Shown here piece by piece: positions 34,792 to 45,247 of a stretch of DNA of 64,000 nt. The translations under genes were made by a program, and so were the position numbers. Source of the stretch: Ovis canadensis. Its lineage: Eukaryota > Chordata > Mammalia > Artiodactyla > Bovidae. Under the pieces are notes generated by a model. It did not search any database, was not told the DNA's origin, and worked only from the letters and a program-made list of their open reading frames with translations. The stretch lies in contig NC_091247.1 of NCBI RefSeq assembly GCF_042477335.2, positions 2,564,501 through 2,628,500 on the forward strand, written 5' to 3'. Within the stretch, counting starts at the first letter, position 1. Each line of letters begins with the position of its first letter.

Positions 34792-35082
34792 CAGAAGCCT
34801 CTTTCGTGATCTGAGCTGCAATTCCTGGGGGGCACACAGAAGTTTACTCATTGTGCCATACGTCTGACATGTTGCTACTGGGCTTAGATTTGGCTGCTTG
34901 AAGCTTGCAATCCAATACTTAAGGAACAAGTGTTGGTAGGAAAGGAAAGCTTGCTTTGTATAGGAGGCCAGCAACCTGGGGGAGAAGGCCGACTCGGGTC
35001 CAAAAGCCAGCTCCGCTCGCTGCTCGGGGGATTTCGGGATTTTCACAGGTGACAGAGGGCTTCCCAAGGGCTGGGCCGCGTT

Positions 35083-35289
35083 GTGGTTAGTCACTCAGTC
35101 CTGTCTGACTCTTTGCGGTCCAATGGACTCAGCCCACCAGGCTCCTCTGTCCATGGGGGTCCTCCAGGCAAGAATACTGGAGTGGGTTGCCATGCCCTCC
35201 TCCAGGGGATCTTCCCAACCCAGGGATCAAACTCAGGTCTCCTGAATTGCAAGTGGATTCTGTACCCTCTGAGCTATGAGGGAAGCCCA
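35083..35289 (-). mobile_element. Bov-tA SINE (left arm of an inverted pair)
   Basis: Antisense copy: GTTAGTCACTCAGTCCTGTC, then CAAGAATACTGGAGTGGGTT and CTGAGCTATGAGGGAAGCCC. Its tRNA head abuts the head of a sense copy. Confidence 0.95.
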
Positions 35290-35437
35290 GGTGGTAGAGA
35301 ACTGGCCTGCCAGTGGAGGAGGCATACCAGACACACGTCGCCACTCCAGCATTCTTGCCTGGAGAATCCAATGGACAGAGAAGCCTGGCAGGTTATAGCC
35401 CATAAGGTCACAAAGGTTCGGACACAACTGAAGTGAC
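35281..35437 (+). mobile_element. Bov-tA SINE (right arm of an inverted pair)
   Basis: Sense copy sharing GGGAAGCCC with its neighbour, then CATTCTTGCCTGGAGAATCC and GTTCGGACACAACTGAAGTG. About 45 bases of the middle are missing, so this arm is shorter. Confidence 0.93.
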
Positions 35438-37079
35438 TTAGGTGGAGGGAGGGGGCCACATACCGAAACAGCACAGTCAGGTCCAACAATCATCTTGAAA
35501 TTGGTCACACAGTGGTCTCATCGGCGTCATCTTAAGTACAGTTAATTTTCAGTTCCGTGATTGGCTTGGGTCCATTTCTTTGAGGCCTGCAGCACCTCCT
35601 GTCGTGGCTACGGTCTGGTCATCAAGGAGTTAACTCCTTCCACCTGATGGGGGTTTCAGAATCAGCCAACAGCTCACAGGAGATGACTCAGAGTATTATC
35701 TATAGCCTTTGAGGAGGAACTAAGAGGTCCTTGACTTTGTTTAATGACTAAACTTTATTATTTTTCCTGTTTGCTTTTCTTTGCTTCTGCATTTTTTCCC
35801 CTTTCTCTGAATGAATTCATTCTATGGCTAACGTTTTTCTATAGACAAAAGGCAGGTGATGTTCTGTCCTGGGAAAGCCCCATCGGGTCCTGCTCAGAGT
35901 CAATGTCTTCTATCTCAATTTTCAAACTACGGTCATGAGGACCACGCAGCATTGTAGCTGGAGTCACCACTTATTGGATGTGCTGAGTCCAAAGACTATG
36001 TCCCTGATAGCAAGAAGAAAGTGCTTAAAATCGTGAAGTGTCACACGATCCGATGCACATCCAGTGTGCAAATATGCAAACAGGTACGTGGAGAAAAGAG
36101 GGGAAGCTGAGGCTGTTGGCAGAGCGCGTGGTTTTCCCACGTCTCTGCTTTGTCTATTCTAATATATATGGTTATATCTACTTCGATGAGTATAAAAGAG
36201 AATTGTAACAACTTCTTAAAACTCTTTGCTATTTTGACAGATACAATTTGGAAATAATCCAAATGCTCAACAACGAAGGATCGGTTTTGAAATATACGTG
36301 GACGTCCATTCAGTACAATAGGGTCTGATCCATCTTCCTCTCTCCTCTCTGAAAAAGTCCAAAGGGAGAGTTGACACTAGTGACTCAGTATTTTTTGTCA
36401 TTGCTGTGTGGTGTGTGCGTTCGTGTGTGGGCTGGGTTGGGTTTTTTATTTGGTTGGTTGGGGAGTTTTTTTAGGTTGGACTTCCAGGGAATTTTCAGTT
36501 TCCGCTTTTCCTATTTGTGAATTGTATCTTATTACCTGGATGATTTGCTGCAAGCCCAGGTTACTCCCCCAGTCAGAAATAGGAAAATATACAAGTCTCG
36601 CCCACAGGAACCGCCACCCCCTCCTGCCTTCATGCCACACACCCTGGCTGAGGGGCCCCTGGATCTGGCGAGCCTGCCAGGTCTCACCGCGTTAGGGGAC
36701 TGCGGTGACTCCAGACGCATTGTGGCAGGGAGAGGGCGTGGAGCGCAAGGCGGAGCCCACGGCCTTCCTTCGAAGGGGCACAAATATCCCCTGGGTGACC
36801 CTGACGCCTTGCGGCCCCTCTCTGGGTTTCAGCTTCCCCCAGCTTATACCAACTGGGCCCCGGGTGGGATGCAGGGATGCGGTCTACGCCCCCAGGGCTG
36901 GTACCCAGCCTGCACCAGGCCCCGCACGACTTCCAAGAGTCTCCCCCCGTGAAGGGCTCCTATCTGCCTAGCGAGCCCTGCTGCCTCCAAGGGCGCACGA
37001 GGGGCCTGCGGCGTCCAGGGAAAACCCTGCCTCCCGGTTCCGGTTACTCCGGCCGGGACGCGAGTCGGCTCCCGGGGAA
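35438..37079. other. AT-rich spacer leading into the SLC2A6 CpG island
   Basis: No gene supported. At about 36230-36325 AATTTGGAAATAATCCAAAT follows the 3' end of an old L1. Positions 35500-36000 are repeat-like AT-rich DNA of unknown family. From 36.6 kb on the sequence turns GC- and CpG-rich. Confidence 0.5.
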
Positions 37080-37304
37080 AGCCCGGCCGCCCCACCCAGC
37101 TCCGCGCCAGCATCCTCAGCATCTGCACCACTCGCGGCCGCCCCATTGGCCGACGCCCGCTCGGCAGGGCCGCCCCGCAGCCAATCGCGGCCGGGGGGCG
37201 GAGCTCCGGGCTCCGCCGGATGCTTCCATCCGCTGCGGCCCGACGCGCCTCTGGACAGAGCCGCCCCGGCCACTCGCGGCGCGCCCGGGCGGGAGGAGCC
37301 AGTC
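37080..37304 (+). promoter_or_regulatory. SLC2A6 CpG-island promoter and 5' UTR
   Basis: CpG-dense DNA before the SLC2A6 start codon. An inverted CCAAT box (ATTGG, 37145-37149) and a direct CCAAT (37181-37185) are followed at 37193-37200 by GGGGGGCG, a GC-box-like run. No TATA box is seen, as expected for a dispersed-start CpG promoter. NF-Y and Sp1 are the likely factors. The start site is probably between about 37210 and 37290. Confidence 0.7.
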
Positions 37305-40300
37305 ATGCAGGAGCCGCTGCTGGGAGCCGAAGGCCGGGACTATGACACCTTCCCCGAGAAGCCGCCCCCGTCACCAGTGGAGAGGACGCGGGTCGGGTGA
37401 GAGTCGTTTGGCGTAGGGTCTGCGGGTGGAGGATGCGGATGGCCTGGTAACCTCCAGTGGGCACCTAGCTCCCCGACCTTGGGCCTCCACTGACTGTCTG
37501 GGAGTGGCCCCCAAGGGACCGCCTCGTTCCGACACGCTAGTCCGGGTCCCCCCCGAGTACTAGGCCAGCCCCCAGCTGGCAGAGACAGGACCATGGATGC
37601 CCAGGGAAGGTGAGGGGTTTGCCTAAAGTCAAGCAGCAAGCCTTCTTGCGTGGCAAAGCTGGGGGCAGACGCCAGGGCTCCTGTTCTGGGAACAGCGCCC
37701 TGCACCCGTGTCCCAGCCCCAGCAATGAGCTGTCCTCATGCCCCGGGGGCTTCCCCAGGAAGCTGGTGCTCAGGCCCGGGAGGTGCCAGTCTGACCAGCT
37801 CTTGACCCAGCTGTCCCCAGCACTGCCCTCTGAGCAGGCATCCATTGTGCTCAGGCCAGGCAGCAGTTAGAAGTGGGGGTACTCAAAGATCCTGACAGCG
37901 CTGCACCGCCCCCACACACACCAGGGTCCTGCAGAACAAGAGAGTGTTCCTGGCTACCTTCGCTGCTGTGCTGGGCAATTTCAGCTTCGGGTACGCCCTG
38001 GTCTACACGTCCCCCGTCATCCCCGCCCTGGAGCAGTCCTTGGATCCAAACCTGAATCTGACCAAAACCCAGGCATCCTGGTTCGGGGTAAGTGCCATGC
38101 TCTGAGCTAAGGGACAGGGCAGAGGGACCGGGGACCCACTGCACTCTGTCCCCAACTAGGAAACCAGCCCCCTTCCCCAAGCAAAGCCACAGGACCCCCT
38201 CCAGGGCCCTGGTCTGCCCCTCCCCCATCCACCCCAGGTCGGCAGCAGGGGTGGGGGGTAGTGAGGCCAGACAGTGGCTCCGAAATGAAAGCGGGAAGTG
38301 AAAGCTGATGGAGAAGGCGTGGGAAGGAGCAGGTGGGGAGGTGTCCCTTAAGATCTCTACCCAGCGGGGCTGAGGGTTCCCCAGACTGCCCCCCACAACA
38401 GAGCAGGCACCTCCCTGGACAAGGGGAGGCAGGACACTCTGGTACTGACGGGAAGAGCACTGCTGGGCCACAGGGGTGCCAGGAGAGATGATGGGCATGT
38501 GGGTAGGAAGAGCATGGGTCCTCGGACTCCCAAGTGCCTAGAACTGCTGTCTTAGTAGCCTTGGATTTGCAACCTCAGCATATTAGCTAAGATAATAACA
38601 CCCAACACGCGCTCTGCACCTAGGCTGTGCCGGGCCCCTGCTTGGCACTTCCCACGAGAGCTTGTTCACTCCGGGGCCAGCCCTGTGAGGTGGGTGCCAC
38701 TGCTTTCCCCATGATGTAGCTGCAGAAACTGAGGCTCAGGCTCAGCAGGATGCCCAGGTTGCTAACTGGGTCCAACTCCCTGTGTGCTCAGCAGGGAGTC
38801 CGAGAACCCCAAACCTTAGAATCCCAAGGGCTTCAAGTCACAGAACCCTCCTCTCTGCTGTATGACAGTACTAGGCGTTTAAACATCCAGCTGGATAGAA
38901 CCACGGCAGACACCTGTTGTGGCTTCCCTCACAAACAGCTGTCTGTGTGCTGCTTGTACCCCTCTGGGGACAGGAGGCTCACTACCATCCAGAGCCCCAG
39001 TCCTGCAGCCCAGGCTCCCGGGACAGCCTGGGAGAGCAGCTGTCTCTAGGCTCTGATGGGGTCGGGGTGGAGGTGCTGGGTGCCCAGAGCGCCCAGACAT
39101 GCCTGCCCCGCACCCTCCTCTGCAGTCCGTGTTCACCCTCGGTGCGGCCGCCGGGGGACTCAGTGCCATGGTCCTCAATGACCTCCTGGGCCGGAAGCTC
39201 AGCATCATGTTCTCAGCTGTGCCCTCGGCAGCCGGCTATGCGCTGATGGCGGGCGCCCACGGCCTCTGGATGCTGCTTCTGGGAAGGATGCTGACGGGCT
39301 TCGCAGGGGGGCTCACAGCTGCCTGCATCCCGGTAAGGCCAGGACTGCCCAGCCTGGTCCCTTCACTGCCTCAGTATTTGCACTGATCACCATGAGCTGA
39401 GGGCTCCTGGCTTTGGAGGCTCCCCCCCACAATCCAGGGGGATATGTTTGCCAGGGAGCCTCAGCTCAGCACCCCCAGGGCAGCTAACATGGGGGAAATG
39501 TGACACCATGCCCCAAGTTGCCCCCAGTCTGGACTCCCCAAACTTCCTGTCTTGAGGCCTGGCAGACTCGTTGCTCAATCAGAGAAAATCCACATTGAGC
39601 AACGTCAGGGAGGAAAAGGAAGTCCCTGCCCTGCACCCCTCCTGGGACCCAGCATGTTACCCATCGATCCCACATCGGGACTGGGCAGGCCCAGCTGGGC
39701 ACGAAGCCCTAGCTCAGGGGAGCGGAGGCCAGAGTCTGGGGGCCCTCGGGCCTGTCAGGGCTGAGTGGTTCTGCCCACTTGACTGTTCAGGCAGCTGAGG
39801 TCCTGCTGAGATCACGACCAGGGTGAGAACCCATGGAAGCCCCCACTCCCTTGCTTCCCGGGGCTCACTGGGCCACCCTGTTCATCCTAGCCGGGCCCGG
39901 CACATGTGCTCAGCAGAGGCCGGGTGGGCTGTGTCTTGCAGGTGTACGTGTCTGAGATTGCTCCCCCCAGCGTTCGTGGGGCCCTGGGTGCCACGCCCCA
40001 GCTCATGGCGGTGTTCGGGTCACTGTCCCTCTATGCCCTTGGCAAGTATCATCCAGAGGCACGCAAAACACCTCCTGCGTGCAGGCTGGGGGGTAGGGGG
40101 ACGGGGCCGCTGAGCAGCAGGGGCCGGAAGGCACAAGCCAAAGCGTGAGTCACTTAACCGGGTCCCACTCTTTGGGGCCCCATGGACTGGAGTCCACTTG
40201 GCTCCTCCGTCCATGGGATTCTCCAGGCAAGAATATTGGGGTGGGTTGCTATTCCCTTCTCCAGGGAATCTTCCAGACCCAGGGATCAAACCCAGGTCTC

Positions 40301-43300
40301 CTGCATTGTAGGTAGACGTTTTTACTGTCTGAGCCACCCGGGGAAGCCCGACCCAAGAGAGGAAGGGACAAACCTGCCCACGAATGAACCCGCTGCCGGG
40401 AAGCCAGGGGTGGTGGCTGCCATTGTGCCGCACGCCTCCAGGCAGTTCCCTGCCCCTCTGGTCACGAGGCCCCACCCCTAACTGGGCCCTGAGGGTTCCC
40501 TTAGCCTGGCAGTCTTGTAAACTGTCTTAATAGCAGAATGATTTCTGGCAAATAGTCTTAGGTGGGAAGTCCATAGATTGAAGTGATCAGGTCTATGGCC
40601 ATAACACCCAGAATGCGCCCGATCTTGTCAGATTTCAGAAGCCAAGCAGGGTCGGGCCTGGTTTATACTTGGATGGGTGAAAAGTGATCGGAGTGCGGCC
40701 GGCTTGCGGGGGGTGGTCAGTGTTTGCTGGTAGAGGCCCCCAGGGCCTTGCTGCTCAGGCTACTCCTCCATCACCCTGCTGTGACCCTTGGGGCCCTCCA
40801 AGGACCTGGGCCCTTTGATCAGAGTGCAGCCCGGCTTGGAGCAACCAGGGTAGGCTTCCTGTAGGAGGCGGCCCTGGGACTAACCCTTGAAGCCAAGTGA
40901 GGCTGCTCAGAGGCCCCCCGATGGGAGGGGTTGTGTCCAGCCCCGCCCCAGCCCCTCACAGCTCCTGTCCGCAGGCCTGCTGCTGCCCTGGCGCTGGCTG
41001 GCCGTGGCCGGGGAGGGGCCAGTGCTCGTCATGGTCCTGCTGCTCAGCTGTATGCCCAACTCCCCTCGCTTCCTGCTCTCCAAGGGCAGGGACACAGAGG
41101 CGCTGCAGGCGCTGGCCTGGCTGCGAGGGTCCGATGCCGACACCCGCTGGGAGTTCGAGCAGATCCAGGACACCGTCCAGAGACAGGTGTGTGCAGGGTG
41201 GGTGTCCTGCAGCGCTGTGGGACACGGGCCTTTCACGCCGATGGCATGAGCCTCGGTTGCTTTTCCTGGGAAGTGGGGATGAGAGCAGTTCCCACCTCCA
41301 GGAGCAGGGGGTGGGGGCAGGACCTCTCGGGGTCTGGCCCAGGGTGTGTATGCGCCGCACCATGGATGCCCGGGGACCCGGCCATGTTGTCAAGCAGGGG
41401 GTCTGCCTCAGCCCACCCACTGACCCGGGAGCCTGGGTCCCTTGGGGGTCCCCACAGCTAGGGCTACCCCAGTGACAGGGACCTTTCCTGGAAGAGGGAA
41501 GAAGGGAGCCTCCTACCTAGCCCCAGGCAGCCCAGGCCAGGGTGGCTCCAGCCGGAGGGCCCGGCACAGCCCCCCGCAGCGGCAGCCTCGTGTCTGCAGA
41601 GCAGCCCCCTGTCGTGGGCCGAGGCCCGGGACCCCCACATGTACCGCCCCATCGTCATCGCCTTGCTGATGCGCTTCCTGCAGCAGCTGACGGGCATCAC
41701 GCCCATCCTTGTCTACCTGCAGTCCATCTTTGACAGCACCGCCGTCCTGCTGGTGAGAGCGTGCCCCCGCCCCTCTGCCCCCGGGCCCAAGGAGGCCGTG
41801 CCCGCTGAGCACCTGCCCTGTCCGGGGCCTCGGGCGCACCCACATCTCGTAACTATTTCTGTGCGCCCGCTTGTCCTGAGTAATGTTTGTAAGGCTTCCA
41901 TGTTGTAAGCAAGATACTCAGAATTACAAGGGAGACCAGACTTCTAGAAGAACTGACCCCGTGGGAGCCACAGATCCCAGGTTCCGGGCATCTGTCACTC
42001 GCTGAGGAAGTCAGTCCCCCCTGCCCCCCTGCCAAAACCTCAGCTTCCTCCTCTGCCAACTGGAGATAATAGCCAGCAGGCCTTCACCCGCCTGTCCTGG
42101 GCTCAGAGATGAGATGCGATGTGAAGATTAGGGGCAGTGGCGCCAGGATCCAGTGCCAGCCCTGGGCTTATTGGTGGGCATGACGGTTGTGCCCCCTGCC
42201 AGCACGGCCCCGCGGGCTGGGCTGGGTGACTGGCAGAAAGCCGCTGAGCCCGGGGCCTGACCCTGCGGAGCCTCGGGGGTTGGGGAGAGGCCCAACAGGC
42301 TAGGGTGGCTTGGCCTCAGGGCCCCCTCCTCGCAGCCCCCCAAGGACGACGCCGCCATCGTGGGTGCCGTGAGGCTCCTGTCCGTGCTGATCGCCGCCCT
42401 CACTATGGACTTGGCCGGCCGCAAGGTCCTGCTCTTCGTCTCGGGTGAGTGCGGGTGGTCGCCTGCGTGTCCTCCCTTTGCTCCTTCAGCTGCTGCACTC
42501 GCAGGCCTGGGTCACAGCTGCCCTGCCGGGTGGGCTCGGTCTGCCCGGCACCTGGCGCAGGGCCGGACGTCCAGAAAGGCCGGCTGGGGCTCACGGGAGT
42601 GAACTCGCACACTGGGTGTGGCAACCCAGATGCTGGCGGGGTGGGAGCGGGCGGCACAGGGCGCAGGGTGCCGAGGGGCTCGGGCTCACGGGGTCCCGGC
42701 CCCCCGAGGGCCGCTGGTCTGTCCACAGCCGCCGGCATGTTTGCTGCCAACCTGACCCTGGGGCTGTACGTGCATTTTGGTCCGAAGTCTCTGGCCCCCA
42801 ACAGCACCGTGGGCCTGGAGCGCGCGGCCCTGGAGGGCACAGAGCAGCCCCTGGCCACGCCCACCAGCTACCTCACCCTGGTGCCCCTGCTGGCCACCAT
42901 GCTCTTCATCATGGGTAGGGGTGCCCGTGGAAGGGTGGGGGGCGGGCCAGCGTCATGTTCGGATGGGCTGGGGCGCTGCCGTCTCGGTGGTTGGAGAGGG
43001 TCTCCCAGCTGCTCCAGGGAGACACCGAGGCCTCCCCCGGCCCCTGGACAGGGTCTGAGCGCACCCTTTTGCCCCTCACCCCTGGCAGGCTACGCCATGG
43101 GCTGGGGCCCCATCACCTGGCTCCTCATGTCAGAGATCCTGCCCCTGCGGGCGCGTGGCGTGGCCTCGGGGCTCTGCGTGCTGGTCAGCTGGCTCACCGC
43201 CTTTGCCCTCACCAAGTCCTTCCCGCTGGTGACGGTGAGTGCTCGGCCCGCAGGCCCCTCCGGCCGGTGCCGGGGGCCCATGAGAAGGCGTCTCCTCCGG

Positions 43301-44306
43301 CCGGTGCCGGGGGCCCATGAGAAGGCGTCTCCGTGTGTCCCCTCGGCCTCAGCACATGCTCCCTTCACACCAGGCCAGGGACTGCCACGTGACAGCGTGA
43401 CGAAGGCTCTTTCGGTTCAGCAAACACTCGGCTCAGGGAACTGTTGGGGGGAGTCAGGCAACTGACCCCCAGACCGAGGTGAAACCACAGAGCCAGGCCT
43501 GCCTGCCCTGCTGCACCCTCCCAGGCAGTGAGCACGGTCCTCCCTCCGGTGGGCAACTTGGGTCTCTCAGCCGAGCGCTTCCCCATCCTAACTTGACTCT
43601 TGGCTCAGATTCCCAGCGGGCCTTGGAGCCAACCAGAGTCCCCAGTCCCCGGGCGGGAGGACCTGATGCGGACAGCTTGGGCAGGGCCTGTCCTGGTGCA
43701 GTCAGTGCATCAGGGCAGGGCGGGGGCACCTACAGCTGGTGCCAGGAGAAGGCAGAGCGATGGTGGAGAGGGGGTGTTGTTGGCAGAGCAGGAGCCTGTC
43801 CCAGGCCACGCGTGGTGGTGAGCCTGCTGCATGCAGGCGCGTGGGAAGGCTTCGAGTTAAGGTGGGCGTTGGGACCTGGGAGAAAGAGGCTGGTGTCTGG
43901 GGCCAGGGTGGGCTCCAGCTCAGAGGAGGTGGTCAGTCCCAGGGCCCAGCACCAGAGGAGGGCTGCCTGCAGCCCTGGGGGCCCTCGAACACCCTGCTAA
44001 AGTGACTGGATATCCTGCCGATGGTGGGGAGCCCCCGGGTATCTGACCGGGTGATGCGATGGACCTCTGCCCCCGCCCCTGGCTGGCTGGCACGAGCCGG
44101 GCCAGAAGCTGGCGCTGGGCTCCCCGTGACCCGTGCACTCTTCCCCCTAGAACGCCTTCGGCCTGCAGGCCCCCTTCTTCTTCTTCGCCGCCGTGTGTCT
44201 GGTGAACCTGGCCTTCACCGGCTGCTGTGTGCCCGAGACCAAGGGCCGGTCGCTGGAGCAGATCGAGTCCTTCTTCCGCACCGGGAGGAGGTCCTTCCTG
44301 CGCTAG
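37305..44306 (+). CDS. SLC2A6: Solute carrier family 2 member 6 (GLUT6), complete
   Basis: Facilitative hexose transporter of class III, found in lysosomal and other internal membranes of leukocytes and spleen. Ten coding exons: 37305-37396, 37925-38087, 39126-39332, 39942-40041, 40975-41186, 41600-41752, 42336-42444, 42729-42914, 43089-43234 and 44151-44306. They join in frame to 507 residues, the human length. Visible hallmarks: the N-terminal dileucine retention signal in [15 protein letters not shown] after helix 2; [14 protein letters not shown] in place of the usual [18 protein letters not shown] in helix 7; LAGRK; an N-glycosylation site NST in the long loop before helix 10, a class III feature; [20 protein letters not shown]; and [12 protein letters not shown] after helix 12. 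Intron 4 (40042-40974) uses a GC donor (G|GCAAGT). All other introns are GT-AG. A CpG promoter lies upstream, and the gene converges on CACFD1. Confidence 0.97.
38575..38790 (-). repeat. MIR SINE remnant in SLC2A6 intron 2
   Basis: Antisense MIR order: GATAATAACACCCAACACGC, TGCACCTAGGCTGTGCCGGG, CAGAAACTGAGGCTCAGGCT. Confidence 0.65.
40138..40349 (-). mobile_element. Bov-tA SINE in SLC2A6 intron 4
   Basis: Complete antisense copy: CCCCATGGACTGGAGTCCAC, GGGATTCTCCAGGCAAGAAT, CAAACCCAGGTCTCCTGCAT, TGAGCCACCCGGGGAAGCCC. It starts about 95 bases after the GC donor. Confidence 0.95.
40591..40707 (+). pseudogene. 5S rRNA pseudogene in SLC2A6 intron 4
   Basis: GTCTATGGCCATAACACCCA at 40591 matches the 5S start (GTCTACGGCCATACCACCCT), and GAAGCCAAGCAGGGTCGGGC plus TACTTGGATGGGTGA match the internal control region and the stem beyond. 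About the first 90 bases align; the 3' third is too diverged to fold as 5S. A dispersed pol III pseudogene, not a working gene. Same strand as SLC2A6. Confidence 0.88.
42040..42140 (+). repeat. MIR SINE fragment in SLC2A6 intron 6
   Basis: AACCTCAGCTTCCTCCTCTG followed by AACTGGAGATAATAGCCAGC and GAGATGAGATGCGATGTGAA follows MIR order. Diverged. Confidence 0.5.
43255..43328. repeat. 37-bp tandem duplication in SLC2A6 intron 9
   Basis: Two nearly identical 37-base units (core CGGCCGGTGCCGGGGGCCCA, then TGAGAAGGCGT), starting about 20 bases after the exon 9 donor site. Confidence 0.9.
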
Positions 44307-44310
44307 GGAG

Positions 44311-44360
44311 CGGCCCCGCCGGAGAGAGCCCCGCCGGAGAGGGCCCCGCCGGAGAGGGCG
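44311..44360 (+). repeat. Short tandem in the SLC2A6 3' UTR
   Basis: Three copies of a 15-16-base unit GCCCCGCCGGAGAG(G/A) directly after the stop codon. Confidence 0.9.
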
Positions 44361-44875
44361 GTGGAGCTGGGCTCTGGCCCCGAAGCTGCACCCTGCACCC
44401 AGGAGGCAGCAGCAACCCACCACCGGCAGCCCAGGCACAGGGGGGCAGCCCAGAGGCCTGACAGCCCCCGGAACACGTGCCGGCCCCGGGCAGCCCCGGG
44501 CAGGCGGCACCGCCGTCGAGCGTTGTCACACACTCACCCGCCGGACCTGCCAGCAGAGGCGGCCGTCACATGGCCTCGGGCCAGGGACAAGGCCTCGCTA
44601 GGAGACCTCGTGCTGAGGATAAACGGGGCCAGTGCTGGTGGACTGGCTCTGCACAGGGACGCCGCCGCCCCTGTCCGGCTGCTCCCATCACCTGGTGGCC
44701 GCGTGGGTACCAGGACAGGAAGCTGCACCTGTGAGGCCTATGGACACCACAGGGGACGTGCTGGACGCCCACCGGCCAGGGCACAGGACCCTGCATGGAC
44801 TCTGCCTCCTACACCCGCCCCGCTTCTGGGAACAGGAAGCACTTGAGGGCGAGCTGTGTTCACCCTATTTATACC

Positions 44876-44881
44876 AATAAA
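44876..44881 (+). terminator. SLC2A6: SLC2A6 polyadenylation signal
   Basis: AATAAA 570 bases after the stop codon, followed by a GT/G-rich stretch (GGGAGTGGGGAGTACTC). The transcript end is expected near 44895-44905. Confidence 0.85.
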
Positions 44882-44904
44882 TGAGAGGAGGGAGTGGGGA
44901 GTAC

Positions 44905-45222
44905 TCCCGGTGGGGGAGCCCCCCCCAGCAGCCAAGCCAGACCCAAGACTCAGCCAAGGTCACCAGAGCCTGCTACCCCAGGCCACCCCAGTCTGCCCAC
45001 AGTGAGGCAGAAGGAAGGGGCGAGGGCTCCGTGAGGTTCCAGCTCCTCCTAGCTGTGCGCTCAGAAGAGCCACCTGCGCCGTCTGAGATGCTGGGAGCAG
45101 GCGGCACGGCACCCCGATTACCTGGCGGGTTCCCCCGGGTTCCCCCTGTTCGGCTGCTCTGGGGTCGGGGTGTCCCTTCTGGACCAGAGGGAAAAGGTAA
45201 CGAGCAGAGCACGGGAGCAAGC
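44905..45222. other. Short spacer between convergent SLC2A6 and CACFD1
   Basis: About 320 bases separating the predicted 3' ends of the two genes. No gene, repeat or further poly(A) signal is seen. Confidence 0.7.
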
Positions 45223-45241
45223 GTACAGACCGCCACCGGGC

Positions 45242-45247
45242 TTTATT
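45242..45247 (-). terminator. CACFD1: CACFD1 polyadenylation signal
   Basis: TTTATT on the + strand is AATAAA for CACFD1, about 1.47 kb after its stop codon. Cleavage is expected near 45222-45230. Confidence 0.8.

Noticed and set aside
33313-36000. AT-rich, repeat-like stretches that might be old LTR elements
   Set aside because: No paired end repeats, primer-binding site or coding remnant could be supported by eye; left unnamed.
42449-43465. 338-codon + strand open frame over SLC2A6
   Set aside because: It joins SLC2A6 exons 8 and 9 with their introns only because the introns lack stops. Splice sites at 42728, 42914, 43088 and 43234 give the conserved GLUT6 sequence instead.
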